NCBI GenBank assembly: GCA_019044685.2
Contig: JAGTXX020000002.1
Location: 496,001-560,000 of the forward strand
Source of the DNA: Nannochloris sp. 'desiccata'
Taxonomy: Eukaryota; Chlorophyta; Trebouxiophyceae; Chlorellales; Chlorellaceae
DNA length: 64,000 nt
Direction: 5' to 3'
In this document: piece after piece, positions 10,701-21,427 of the stretch
How positions within the stretch are numbered: position 1 is the stretch's first letter
Layout of the letters: each line of letters begins with the position of its first letter
Translations under genes and position numbers: made by a program
Notes under the pieces: generated by a model
What the model was told of the DNA's origin: nothing
Databases searched by the model: none
Seen by the model: the letters and a program-made list of their open reading frames with translations, nothing else

Positions 10701-11820
10701 CACTTCTCAAAGTCTCGTTTTAGTTGACGAATTGGGAAAAGGGACAGAAGCCAGAGCTGGAGCGGGAATTGCCGGTGGGATCTTGGAGGCTTTAGATAGC
10801 TCTGGTTGTAAAGGGGTGTTTGCTACTCATTTGCATTCCTTATTGGACTTGCCGTTGAGAATACCTGGTACTAGAAAAATGATGATGGAGATAGAAGAAA
10901 TTGAAAAAGAAAGTCAGACAAGCAAGAGCGGTGGTGGTCGGTATGCATATGCAAATGGTGGGAGAGAGGAGTCTACTAGGAGGGTAGAAAGAAAGCCTAC
11001 TTGGAGGATGGTGCCTGGAGAAAGTGTAGAGTCTTTGGCATTGGAAGTCGCTGCTTCACAAGGATTACCTGATACAGTTTTGGATAGAGCTGCAGATTTG
11101 TATGCTCAAATATTGAATAAATGTGTCGGTGTCGGTGTCGGTGGTGGTGAAAATGGAAATGAAAATGGAAATTCCTCTCATTCTAATACTACTAGTTTTG
11201 CCAAGACGAATACATCTAGTAGTTCTAGTGGTATCTCCAGTTCTCCTCCTTCTCCTCCTAGCCCTGCCTATGGCTTAACGCAAGCTGCAGTTTTATTGGA
11301 AGGCACAGCAACTGCCGTCCTTCAAGCCTTGAAGGCAAACAACAACCCTTCATCTCCCTCTCATGTTGTGGAACCATCTCCTAATATACAGCCTTCTAAT
11401 GGTACAATTCAAGCTCATTTGATTCCTGTCGGAATGATCCCTCCTGTCCGTACGGTCGGTGCGTCTTGTGTCTACATCGTCAGACGGTCAGATGGATGGT
11501 ACTATGTAGGATCGTCAGATTCACTACAGGATCGTATCAAGACGCATAGGCAACGTGGTAGTAATAGTAGAATAGCAGATCCCAAAGCTGAGTTTGCTTA
11601 TGTGGTAGTTTCTCATGGAGAGCGTGGTAGAGATGGAGAGGAAAAGTGTATTGGTGGTAATGGGGCTGCAGGTGCGAGTGCAGCAAAGAGTGTGGAAGCT
11701 GAGGTTATTAGAGCAATGAAAACTGCAGGGTATCCTTTATTAAGTGAAGCTGATGCACGGAAGAGGTATGCACCTGTCTCCCAAAGAAATTTCAATGGGA
11801 GAAACGCTCGATACTCTTAG
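7765..11820 (+). CDS. MSH1: Organelle MutS homologue MSH1 with C-terminal GIY-YIG nuclease domain
   Basis: A single 1351-residue open frame without introns. Plant MSH1 acts in mitochondria and plastids, where it limits recombination between repeats and repairs organelle DNA. The first about 95 residues are Ser/Thr/Arg/Ala-rich with few acidic residues, as in an organelle-targeting peptide. A mismatch-recognition motif VGEFYETVG is near residue 205, followed by GLNPMG and AGCP as in plant MSH1. The ATPase domain has Walker A TGPNMAGKST near 908 and Walker B LVLVDELGKGTEA near 983, then the FATHLHSL switch. The C-terminal GIY-YIG domain begins near 1235 (CVYIV...YYVG, then DRIKTHR, then a Glu in SVEAEV). 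Ser- and Gly-rich low-complexity inserts near 615-640 and 1120-1180 explain the extra length over plant MSH1 (about 1120). The lack of introns stands out beside intron-rich neighbours. Confidence 0.95.
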   Translation: MSRTATAGITTATAMGSRCSLPCLAPRRFTATTTRSQYTRQLVIFNKLGNNNRRFNFSSSFPSAPSLAVAAAPPSSRRLSSSSSFSTIAAAALPKFRRVSHEVEVYWTQILEGVDKPTAKRLIPYIDPSLPLGIRDPSLPKSSFPSRTASTAAGVLSSIDDDALPSTSTPPATATTTLRGARPPMYQYFLETKLQHPTKIILCRVGEFYETVGIDAILLVQHAGLNPMGKEGNTPRAGCPKGNIRRTVADLVYGAGLSVVICEEVQTGYSYGSKTPRKQRFIGDVVTPASPHYLSGLIDEDSDVILDYAPPLIGIAPQVGGFSVIEIDADLLLVRVTEGLTEDAVYARLHEGGLAPPLYIHIPPAGASADRRLSEAISEAEWERRVSSVFKSQIGAIQKYDDKEPVLGMIERVKRQLNLAPDTQFRHLPAASPKTRPRPLYFSTASNLGLHKTRGVPSLIDYALPAGAPLTVRRWFRKLLLLPPPPTVSLAIHAACAELQNSLGPVPSFPVLIPNNVVLKIRTQQANDTFFRELGDLCRAVAGACSESNTQLESFARNVLIVAGEETGVQLEIENLAKACQEVLEMIHDVVDHDTVMGTGFIRSENEEESTTSDSEGDDKENNENDIASSSSSLLLAAAGLLPLELSPFARMFSATEDFRGKIRPEKLKDALLVVENARQQIIAEASNALSLATASTSTTSASPTSSSTTASVKSGPATKLTKPVFVYDVANNAAWVRIPRGSATTKAAFGLVHPRDRNGKTETGFYSTSELEQAQDAYRRACADARDAVRTELKKLAESLQPKLTQLVAATTFAVVASALDAHVREAARRGWALPQLTFSKDVLKNNGTVGEGEGDFTATRTINANTSSNIFKIDGMWPYWLGGTAGLDQGKIKNSFLMDGMFLLTGPNMAGKSTLLRSTCAVALLGACGLAVPASSSSAVPYFDAFMLRNFSADSPLEELSSFAVEMKEMRYVLTDTTSQSLVLVDELGKGTEARAGAGIAGGILEALDSSGCKGVFATHLHSLLDLPLRIPGTRKMMMEIEEIEKESQTSKSGGGRYAYANGGREESTRRVERKPTWRMVPGESVESLALEVAASQGLPDTVLDRAADLYAQILNKCVGVGVGGGENGNENGNSSHSNTTSFAKTNTSSSSSGISSSPPSPPSPAYGLTQAAVLLEGTATAVLQALKANNNPSSPSHVVEPSPNIQPSNGTIQAHLIPVGMIPPVRTVGASCVYIVRRSDGWYYVGSSDSLQDRIKTHRQRGSNSRIADPKAEFAYVVVSHGERGRDGEEKCIGGNGAAGASAAKSVEAEVIRAMKTAGYPLLSEADARKRYAPVSQRNFNGRNARYS

Positions 11821-12298
11821 GTAGAAAGTATTTTACTATTTTGTTGTTTAATTTGTTTTGTACACTAGATACGGAATTGCAATAACAATCAAGGAGCTGC
11901 ACAGGTTAAGAAAGGGGCTGCAGGTGAAGCGCAAACTTGGACTAAATATAGCGAGAGGGGATATTGAGCAGGTCAATTCTTGGTGTTTTACAGCCACCTT
12001 CCAATTCAAATGACTTGAATTTTCTCTTGATCAGTTGCTGCACTCAACGTGTCGCACACGCTGAACTTGATGCTGTGGTATAGCTTTACTAGGCTAGTTT
12101 TATACATTCCTTATTATTATTTACACATATTTAGGAGGAAATATTGTGTTTATTTCACAGATTAAAGTCGAGTTCAAAAATTGCTGCAATTGATGTCGCA
12201 CACAACGTTTATAAAGATCATTTGTACAGAAATAAAATAGATAATAGAAGTAAACAAACGGCGTGATCTAGGCAAGAGTAGCTGCATTTCCCTCCAAA
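11821..12298. other. Intergenic between MSH1 and the DOMON/b561 gene
   Basis: Holds the MSH1 3' end and the DOMON/b561 promoter. No coding frame or structured element is recognised. Confidence 0.4.
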
Positions 12299-15200
12299 AT
12301 GGGCTTCCGTGGGCTCTTGTGGGTCTGCTTGGCCATGGTAGTAATCACGAATGCCTCTGCCACTAGTGACGCTAGCTTGAATTCTTACATTTCTGAATAC
12401 AGCATAGACCAGTTTATTGTATGTTGCACCTCTCAGAACCTGAAAATTTCCTTACTTTTGCTACTATTATTTAAAATCTGATAACCCCACGGTCTTTAAA
12501 AGGCGGCCTGAACAATGATGCTTTACTATTCTACTCGCAGGGCGGTGCTAGTTTCATTGATAGCTGCAATCTATCGATCTCTCCTTTTAAGTAAGTCAAA
12601 TGTCTCAGATATAAACCATTGATAGAGCTGGAAGTGCCCTGTTAATTATAATAATTATTTCAAATCTTATTACCGCTGACCCAAACCCCTCCGCTGGTAC
12701 AATTTTTCTTAATTTTTTTCCTTGCAGAATTAGAGGCAATGTGAAGCCTATATACATCCCTTCAGGGACTGAAAAGAACGTCGGATCATTATATACAAGG
12801 TGGGTAGCCTAAACATCAAGAAATTTGCTGGAAAATTAATATTCGTAACCACCACCTTACGAGAGTCAACCAAAACAAAACAAAAAAATGGCTCACCTGC
12901 TTTCACTTCTTTTTCCTCCTTCCCTTCAGTTCTGAGAACCAATTGGACTTTAATTTACAGCGGCATGGAAGCCCTGACACCTGGTCTATGACCATTTCCC
13001 TTCCCAATTGCCACGGTACTACTAAACAAACTTTAGGGTCACATAGCGTACAACCTCAAATATCCAAGGTCGGTGTATGGTGCCACCGCTGCGGTACTTT
13101 AGAAAATGCTATGCTGGCCATCGGCGCCATTGCTACTACCCCACAAGAACTAGCCCTTCTTCCAACTAGTGAAGGCAATGGTACAGTTATGTTGGTCATA
13201 GAGGATAATGGAATCCGTCTCCCAGAGAGCCACCGCCAAAGAAGTCTTTTACAAACTGAGGCTGATTGCGCCACATATCCTTGCCCCGGCTGCTCTGGCC
13301 CCCTTGCCGTCGGGTCCACCTCCATCCCCTTTGACAACTGCATCTCCCTGGGATTAGAACTTCAGTTATTCTACACTCTCGTTCCAAGTGGAAGTAAAAC
13401 AACCACCTTTGAAGGCGGTCTATGGGCAAAAAATTCCGACATGTACTCTAGTTTCGGATTTTCTCCTGATGGGACAGGTGCCATGATTGGAGCTAATGCA
13501 GTGATTGTCTACCCTGATGCCGCTAGTAAAACAGGGGCCTCTGTTACTGGTATAACCTTGAACAGCTACCTAGTTTCTGAGCTCAATGCAGCGAAGGGAA
13601 GCTATCCGTTATCCGACACCGCTGCAACAAAAAATCCCGATGGCTCTTTGTCGGCTACGTTTTCAGTTGAGCTTGATTCTAGTATTGAAAAATTAAAATC
13701 GGATAGTATTGTATATATTTATGTGATCAATGGACCTATGCTGCCTGGGAATGTATTAGGAGATCATAAAAAAAGTCTTAGAGGAAGTGTATTTGGCGCT
13801 GATATTCTTATGATAGATACGAGTATAATTAGTAATGGTGCTGGTGATAGCGGTACTAATAATAGTAGCAGTGTACCTGAGGCTGCTCCTGTTGTTGAAA
13901 CAGATGAAGAAAAGCTTGAAGAAGAAGAAGAAGAAGAAAATGAAAAAATTGGCGATGATGATCTTGAGGTAGCTTCCCCTACAATCCCTCCTGCAATAAC
14001 CACTCCTACCACCACCCCAAGCCCTTCTCCTTCATCCTCTACGAGTACTTCTACGGCTGCATGCTCGGTCACTATCGCTGGAGAAGAAAGATCCTACGAA
14101 GCATGCTACCCTGTTCAAGTGGGTTCCAATTTCCAAGTGTACTATAGCTTCGAATCAGATCCTTTAGACTCAAAATCGTCAATATTATCCATGGCAATGC
14201 AAGCTACATCCACTGGATACGTTTCTGTTGGGTTCCCTAGCAGACCAGGGCGAATGACCAACGCTGGAGCTGCCATCTTGCAAGCCTGTTCTTCTTGTCC
14301 GACTGGAGCATCAATAAAAGAATATTATATGAGCGGAACAGATAATTCTGATGTTTTGACTGATAATAGAATGAATATGTCTGATTTTAAAGCATCTGCT
14401 GCGGATGGTGTCATCTATGGCTCTTGGAAGATGAAATTGCCAGGCACTGCTGCTCCCTCTACAGGCCGTCGTCGTCGCCGCCGCCTTTTCCAGGCTTCTG
14501 CTGCTTTCCCTGCTTCTGCCTATCCTTTGATCTACGCTGCTGGACCGATCACGTCTTCAGGAGCTTTAATTAGCCATACTGCTGCAAATGACGCTTCTGG
14601 ATACTTGGATTTGCTTAATGGCCTCCCTGGAGGTGGCGGTGAAATTCCGACCGTCATCTCGCAAAGTAGCTCTTTACAAGACGCTCATATGTGGCTCGCA
14701 ACCATTTCTTGGGGTGTATTAATTCCCATGGCTATCATCATGGCCCGGTATTTTAAACCACATACCGGGAAATGGTTTGCTATCCATCGTGCAGTGGCTA
14801 TATTGGGTTTTATTCTTGCCATCGTTGCTTTAATTCTGGGCTTTCAAGCAAACAACGGGTGGGAAACTAACAAGCCTGTACACCGCGACCTCGGCATTTC
14901 ATGCACAGTGTTAGGATTAGTCCAAATGTTTGCTGTGATTAATAAATTACGTCCTGCAAAGGACCATAAATATAGACAGATTTGGTTTTTTGGTCACGCA
15001 TGGATTGGCCGTACTGCAGTGATCCTAGCCATTGCCAATATCTATTACGGGATAATAAACGTAGCTGAGTTGGGAACGTGGGCATGGGCTGCCTACACCG
15101 CTGTTTTGGGATGTATTGTGGCTCTAGGGTTGGTCATGGAGGTGATTAATTGGAGATTAAGAAAGAATTTAGGGGGCTCTTCTCAAAATATTCTCGAGGT

Positions 15201-15330
15201 TGGTGGTAAGAACGCAAAAAATACTGGTGAGCGTGTTTATGGTGGCGACATGGCGTACTCAAATGGAGTGTCTACTGAAGATACAAGTCAACATGAGTCT
15301 CGGAGACTCACTGAACTTGAGCTGAATTAA
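12299..15330 (+). CDS. Secreted/membrane double-DOMON cytochrome b561 protein
   Basis: Four exons (12299-12418, 12541-12590, 12728-12799, 12930-15330) join to about 880 residues. Proteins of this class carry electrons across membranes using haem or ascorbate. Residues 1-21 (MGFRGLLWVCLAMVVITNAS) are a signal peptide. An N-terminal Cys-containing domain is followed by a first DOMON-like beta domain at about 190-385. A Glu-rich then Thr/Pro/Ser linker spans about 392-458, and a second DOMON domain about 458-640. Five or six helices at about 664-830 form the b561 core, with His residues in IHRAVAILGF, KPVHRDLGIS and FFGHAWIGRT as likely haem ligands. Two basic sites followed by LLQ or LFQ (RQRSLLQ near 190, and a six-Arg run near 593) may be processing sites. 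The C-terminus is cytosolic and polar. Confidence 0.85.
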
Positions 15331-15967
15331 TTTAATAGTCGATTTCTTATTACTATAAGCTCAAGTGAAAAAAAAGCAAGAACGCTTTTTCTCTCGGCTT
15401 TTATTTTTTTAATTGTTTTTAAGCGGATTCCTTTCCTTCCTCGCCTATCTTTTTTCCTCCTAGGCTCGTTACTTTTATTAAATACATAAGAATGAACAAC
15501 ACTAGACTTGCTTTAGTATTTCTCTTCTCCCTTGGTTCTTTATTTATTTTATTCGTCAACGTTGACGTCTCATGAGGCTATCTGTAAATACTTTTGCCTT
15601 AAGAAGAAAAAAAATGTGGTGCCAAAGTGGCTGGCAAATTGAATAAATGGCAATACATCACTTCCATAGTGCTGCTGCTGATGAGAATTTAATGAAAATA
15701 GAAACAGTCAGTGAGCTTGGGGTGCCCAGCTGGTGGACAGAACCACGAATTGAAGTGTTCAAATTCGTTTTGAACGTCTGTATGTATCGACCCCGGTGAA
15801 AGTCATTTTATTAAATGCGCCTAAATGCATGCATCGAGTTGCTAAGCTTGCTGCCGTGTTGCATATTATAGAGGTCTGGTCGTCATTTTTGACTTATTCC
15901 TGGCCGCCTCTCCGCAATGCGAGCGGATTAAAAGAAATAATTTGATAACAAGACTCAGGGCGGCAAC
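15331..15967. other. Intergenic, no gene seen
   Basis: Contains the 3' region of the DOMON/b561 gene and the promoter of the PP1 gene. The sequence is AT-rich with no conserved frame. Confidence 0.4.
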
Positions 15968-17175
15968 ATGGTGAGCGTTTGATCATGTTTGGGGCCTGCT
16001 AATTTATCTCAATTATTATTTGAGACTTACTGTTTGCTCATTTTCTGTGTTCAGGACGAAGCGTTGTTAGATGATATTATAGACAGGCTGCTCGATGGCC
16101 GCAGCTCCCGTCCTGGCAAGCTTGTAGCCTTGTCAGAGTCAGAGGTAAGAGAATTATATTTTTTAAGAGTATTTTACGGGACGATCATGGTGCTTCAACC
16201 CTGTTGCTGCCAACAAATCTCCCTTCTGGCCAATTTCCCAACTAATTATTATACCAATTTGTTTTACTAATTTTGTTGTTGTTAATTGTTACAATTTTAC
16301 AGATTAGACAACTATGCTTGACAGCAAAGGAAATTTTCATGAGCCAGCCAAATCTGCTCGAATTAGAAGCCCCAATTAAAATTTGCGGCGACATCCATGG
16401 CCAGTACTCTGATCTACTCAGGCTGTTCGAATACGGCGGTTTCCCTCCAGAAGCCAATTACCTTTTCCTAGGAGATTACGTCGATCGTGGAAAACAGAGC
16501 CTGGAAACGATTTGCTTGCTTCTTGCATACAAAATCAAGTACCCCGAGAATTTCTTCTTACTTCGTGGAAACCACGAATGCGCTTCTATCAACCGCATTT
16601 ACGGATTCTACGACGAATGCAAACGTAGATACAACATCCGGCTTTGGAAGACATTCACAGATTGTTTCAACTGCTTACCTGTCTGCGCCCTCATTGATGA
16701 AAAAATCCTTTGCATGCACGGAGGCCTTTCCCCAGAATTAAAAGCTTTGGATCAAATAAAACGCATCCCACGTCCTTGTGACGTCCCAGATGTAGGTTTA
16801 CTCTGCGATCTTCTCTGGGCAGACCCTGAAAAGGAGACTGTTGGTTGGGGTGAAAATGATCGAGGCGTCTCTTACACATTTGGTGCTGACACCGTCACAG
16901 ATTTCCTAGCAAAGCATGATTTAGATCTGGTATGCCGCGCGCATCAAGTAGTTGAGGATGGATATGAATTCTTTGCCCGTCGCCAATTAGTTACTATATT
17001 TTCTGCACCTAACTATTGCGGTGAATTCGATAATGCGGGTGCCATGATGAGCGTGGATGAAACTTTAATGTGTTCTTTTCAAATATTGAAACCCGCGGAA
17101 AAGAAGCCAAGGTTTGTATATGGAGCGATGGGACAGCGGCCAGCAACGCCACCGAGAGGATCTATGGGGCAGTAA
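15968..17175 (+). CDS. PP1: Serine/threonine protein phosphatase PP1 catalytic subunit
   Basis: Three coding exons: the ATG alone (15968-15970, directly followed by GTGAGC), 16055-16144 and 16303-17175, giving about 321 residues. The second exon matches the PP1 N-terminus ([15 protein letters not shown]), and the third holds the whole catalytic core. Metal-site and catalytic motifs are intact: GDIHGQ, GDYVDRG, RGNHE, the HGG of [10 protein letters not shown], and [33 protein letters not shown] and [17 protein letters not shown] separate PP1 from PP2A, PP4 and PP6. The C-terminus is short and basic ([14 protein letters not shown]). It carries the TPPR phosphosite pattern used by CDKs on PP1. 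The one-codon first exon is unusual, but phase and motif continuity support it. Confidence 0.95.
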
Positions 17176-17608
17176 CTTAATACGTAATCAAATTTATGTC
17201 TAATCTGTTTCCACTACCACCTTATAGCTACCGGGTTGGTTAAAATAAAATAAAAATACGGGCCGAGTGTTCTTTCTTCTGCTTTTTTTTATTTTGGTTT
17301 CACTACCGGCGTTTCTTTTTACATTTCTAGATGATTCCTAGCCAACGATTTATAGGTACATTAACACACCCACCATCTTTTCTGTATGGGGGGGCCAGCA
17401 AACAAAATTATATTATATAGAAAAAAACTTTTTTTTATTGTCTTCCTTCCAGAATGTTGGCTGCCGAAAGTTCATGGGGAAGAAGAAGCCTAGAAAAATA
17501 AAAGAAAGTATATAACCTACACATCTTCTTTCTGACTTGACGCAATGTAATGATCAATAGTCAACCTAGCAACAGCAACAAGAACGACAGCTCAATCTTT
17601 TTTAGTAT
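17176..17608. other. Convergent 3' region between PP1 and the ankyrin gene
   Basis: Tail-to-tail spacer. It contains T-rich runs and a short G tract near 17386, and no gene is seen. Confidence 0.4.
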
Positions 17609-18369
17609 TTACATGCCAGGGATGAGTTTCTTCCTTTCGGCGTCCAATGCCTCATCTTGTTTTGTTCTCCACTCCATATAGTCCGCATGAGGTTTAGGGT
17701 GATGGGCCCAGCATTCTTTCTGGAAGAAATCTTTGACCTTGGGGACGTGGTCCTGGACAAGGACTTGACCATTGTCGCGGGAAGCGCCGGCCTGCAAAAT
17801 AGGTAGAGAGGCTTGGAGACGGTGAGCGGGGAGAATTAAGATGGAAATTTTGGTGCTAAAGGACATGAAGTGTTTACTTTTTCCTATAGAAACAAAGAAA
17901 CCTTACCTTTTCTAGGAATTCCATAACTTCTGTATGGCCCATATTCTTAGCCCAGTGCCAAGGCCTGTCTCCAGCATTATTACTGGCATTGAGCTTGGCA
18001 CCGAGGTTGAGGAGAAGCTCGCACCCTTCAAGCCACCCCTCGTATGCAGCGCAATGAAGGGGAGTGTTACCGGCACCTTCGACCTCGTTCACATCTTCGC
18101 CGTTGTCTACAGCCTTCATGATTGCTGCAAAAAAGTCAAAGAGATGCGTTGACTTTAATAACCGAGGACATAACGCGCTTTCAACCAAATAAATCTATGA
18201 TTTATAACTTACCATCCTTGTTGCGGTTGAAAGCTGCACGGTGAATAACCATATTGCCTACTTTGCCCTGTGCTCTTGTGCAACCTCCTCCATCTTCCTT
18301 GATCCCAACAGGGCCCTTCCACTGCAAATAAGGGCCTTGCACGTTCCTATACCAAGGATTCTTCTCCAT
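17609..18369 (-). CDS. Small ankyrin-repeat protein
   Basis: Three exons (18369-18213, 18124-17907, 17791-17609) join to 185 residues. Two or three ankyrin repeats span about 45-130, with recognisable helix-turn pieces: NTPLHCAAYEGWLEGCELLL, GAKLNASNNAGDRPWHWA and GHTEVMEFLEKAGA. The N-terminus has a Trp-rich segment (NPWYRNVQGPYLQWKG). The C-terminal 55 residues are charged and probably helical (ADYMEWRTKQDEALDAERKK). No targeting peptide is seen. Ankyrin repeats mediate protein binding, and the partner is unknown. The exon joins keep phase and the repeats run across the junctions, which supports the model. Confidence 0.8.
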
Positions 18370-18626
18370 TTTTGATATTGATTGAAATTTAAAATAAAAT
18401 CTAGCTGAGGTATTTTGATGAAATAATGAAAGTTTTGACCAGCCCAGTGCTCTTTCCTCTGCCACTGCTAATCAGCTCCTTCTAAGCCCTTTTTCTCTCT
18501 CTCTCTGAAAGCAAACGTATCCTTACATTATTACCAAGATTAGACAATCATTAGTCATGTATATATTCAAGAAACCTAAACATCTAAATCAAGTCTAGAG
18601 ATGAATTCACATTCCGTTCTTGTTCC

Positions 18627-20227
18627 TTAACAGTCGGCGTTTGCATACGCCCATTCCCCGGCCTTTGCATTCATCGCCTTTGCAAACTGCAGTTGCAAGT
18701 CTGTCGATGCTTTATACGCTACAACATGTCCCTGAGGCATCCCTCTCCACCCAGATTTTGCAGATAAGGCAAGATTTCCTACAAGATCAGCGACGGCTTT
18801 TCTTGCAGCTTCCTCTTGTGGGAACCTTTCCAGAGCAGGGTCGTACCAGCTATCTCCATTGCCTACCAGACAGCAATCATCTGGGCCAGCACGGAGTAAA
18901 CCCGAAGCATACATATCCTCAGCAGCGGATATGGAAGGTAAAACTGTCCTCGCGGGCGCAATTTCCCATCTATAATGTTTATCAAAATTATCAATTGAAG
19001 AAGTTTCTGCGGGACTCCAAGTAAACCATTGTTTGCCTACAATATCAGCTTCACCTGAGAAATCTACTCCTGCTGTGATTTTTGGCGTCAAACCGGGGTA
19101 GAAAGAAATAAAAGAATCTCCTTTGGTCACTGTAATCATCTCTTGAGGAGCATTTGCCATTCGAGCGGTGTCATTAGAGCTACTACCACCACTACTAGGC
19201 ATGGCATCACGAAGACCGGCTTTCTGTATCTCAAGAACCCACCCAAGAGCAGATCCGTCAACTACAGGGACTTCTAACAACGGACTAACATTCCCAATTA
19301 CATCTCCATCAGCGTCAATGTCACCACCACCTTCTATTTCAATTCTTGCGTTATCTACTCCGCACGCTTCCAAAGCACTTAATAACGCTTCTGGCGATAA
19401 TACCATGTACGTTTCATTACTGAGCATGGTTGCAGCACCTAGATACGACTCTGCATAATCAACAGATGCAGTAATTCCTTCCTCAACACGAGCTGTGGCA
19501 TCCTCTGGTGGGCCTTGGGCCATTAAATCCATCCAGAAGCTGTCTGTAGGGTCTCCATACCGATCTTTAATATAATCTCCGAAATTTCCACTGAATCGTT
19601 TATTATCTACTGCCTCTAAATATTGTAAATAAAGTTGGCCACGATCGTCATCACTGACGCCATCTTCGGCGCCTCGTTCGATGTCGAGTTCAGAGTGATG
19701 GATAAGCTGAGGCGTTTCTGGGCGGAAATCAGGAGCGTTAGTTCCGGGGGATACACGGACAAAGTATCTGCCTTCACCAGCGAGGGCGGGGCGGACACAG
19801 ACAAAGGAGTACTCGCCTGTGTGTAGGCCGACGCCTCCGAGGGTGAAAGAACGTTGCACAGTCTGTTGGTGGGATTGAGGCTGCAATGTGGCAATATAGA
19901 ATTGTAATCAAGGTTATTAGGACTTTTGAAAACTATTTTATAGGTTGAATAGAGTCGAACGCATAGAATAACATTAACAATCAAAGATGCAAATCTACTC
20001 ACGGTAGGAAGAGGTGGAGGTTTATCCTTCTTCAAGCTTTGACGCTTCTTCGTAGCTGCAGATGCAGTATCGCAAACAATGCGCTTTGTCGAATGCACCG
20101 CTGTCCTGTTTTCTCTGCGGCTAGTAGACGCTGTATGCCACGATGACTTGCATGGCCTCGCCGTCGTCTTGCCAAAGGCTGTGACGACCAAGCCTGGCTT
20201 TTCACCCAATTGCATTGGAATTGGCAT
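18627..20227 (-). CDS. Plant-type LpxC relative lacking most catalytic metal ligands
   Basis: Two exons (20227-20003 and 19880-18627) give about 492 residues. Exon 1 is a basic Ser/Thr-rich leader of 75 residues, likely organelle-targeting. LpxC is the zinc deacetylase of lipid A synthesis (UDP-3-O-acyl-GlcNAc deacetylase), and plants have a mitochondrial version. Family landmarks are clear: TVQRSFTLGGVGLHTGE (about 83), GVDNARIEIEGGG, VPVVDGSALGWV, GKQWFTWSP, and HVVAYKAS near the end. The key residues differ. The TVEHLLSAL motif reads SPEALLSAL, keeping Glu but with His to Ala. The RHKxLDxxGDL motif reads RKAVADLVGNL, with the zinc His lost and Asp kept. The catalytic His of YKAGH is replaced (YKASTD). 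About 70 extra residues sit before the first of these. The frame is open and well conserved, so this looks like a pseudoenzyme rather than a pseudogene. Confidence 0.85.
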
Positions 20228-20339
20228 ATTGTTGCATATATAATTTTACAAATAATTTCTTGTTTTTTTTTAAAGCCCCAAACAGGTCCCCTGCTGCAGC
20301 TACGCTGCCCCAACTCTCCTTTCTTATGAAAATCACTAC

Positions 20340-21427
20340 TTACATCACTATTTCTAGAGCACCACATGTATCACATCGCATCACTAACGAATTTACACCT
20401 GGCGCGCCCGCTTGCTCAAACACGACTCTCCCAAGACACCTCTGGTGCCCTTCACCACCTCCACCGCCCGCACTATGGTCTTCAAGCACTGCAGCTAGCC
20501 TCCTTCTTAAATCCTTCAACTGCAACCCTTCTAACGCTGTATCTAACCGTAAATGTCTCCTAGGACATAAAATAACCCCTTTCCTTTGTATCAACCACGC
20601 ATCTTGACATAGAGGACACAACACATTGTTCTCGTCTTCGTCTTCGTCCTCCTCACCGCCTTTTTTTTCATTCGTTCCTCCTCCATTACCTCCAAGAGCC
20701 ATTCTACCTAAATGCGCTTCCACCATATCATCTATATCTTGCTGTTCTAGTGAATCTAAATAATCTGCTTCATCTTGTAGCATATCTTCATAAAGCGAAG
20801 CTTCGAGAGATCTCATCAAATCTTCATACTCTCCGGGCGAGAGCTGAGAGAATTCCGGGGGCTGCTGTTGCGCTTTAGGTGGAGATAGTAGGAAACGTGT
20901 TGATGGGGGAGGGGCATCTTCTAGTAGTGTGTCTTCCACAGTAGGTGCTAGGGTTGTTGCCGCGGTATTATTACCATTACTAGAGCTGCTTCCGTTGGCA
21001 GCAGCTGCAGCACTCGAGGCAGGAGCGGGAGATCCATTAGGTGGAAAAGAAGAAGTCGATAGGGCTGCCCTTGCTACGCTTATTGGGGTTCCTAGGAGGG
21101 GTTTTATTGTTTCTGTAGTTAGGTGCGCTGAAGAGTCGGAAATAATAGACCGTAGAGCGTCTTGGACGCCTGGAGTTCCACCAGTGCGGGCCTTGCGAGC
21201 GGCCTCAAGGAGTTGGGAGCGAGCTGCGTCTAAACGTTGGAAACATTCCTCTCGTAGCTGCAAACGGTAATAGAAGAATACTAGTAAATTTGTGGAGAAC
21301 TTTAAGAGCAAAAATATAGGCTAGAATGGACATGAATGGCAAATTGGGAAATAATTATGGGAATTACTTTGTCTTTCCAGGCTGGAGAGGCTCTAGATTT
21401 GATGGATTTGCGTTGATTGCCACTCAT
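20340..21427 (-). CDS. RPAIN: RPA-interacting protein (RPAIN) homologue
   Basis: Two exons (21427-21368 and 21257-20340) give about 325 residues. RPAIN binds replication protein A and helps its nuclear import. The N-terminus has the family start (SPAWKDKLREECFQRLDAAR, formed exactly across the splice). The middle is acidic (LEASLYEDMLQDEADYLDSL), like the human central region. The C-terminus is a zinc-binding domain with CPLC, a second CP..H element, and a final CDTCGALEIVM that matches the human ending in position and character. A Ser/Ala-rich low-complexity insert near 80-120 and an Asp/Glu run near 225 make it longer than human RPAIN (219). It is divergent from MSH2, so both may be expressed together in S phase. 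That last point is inference. Confidence 0.82.
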
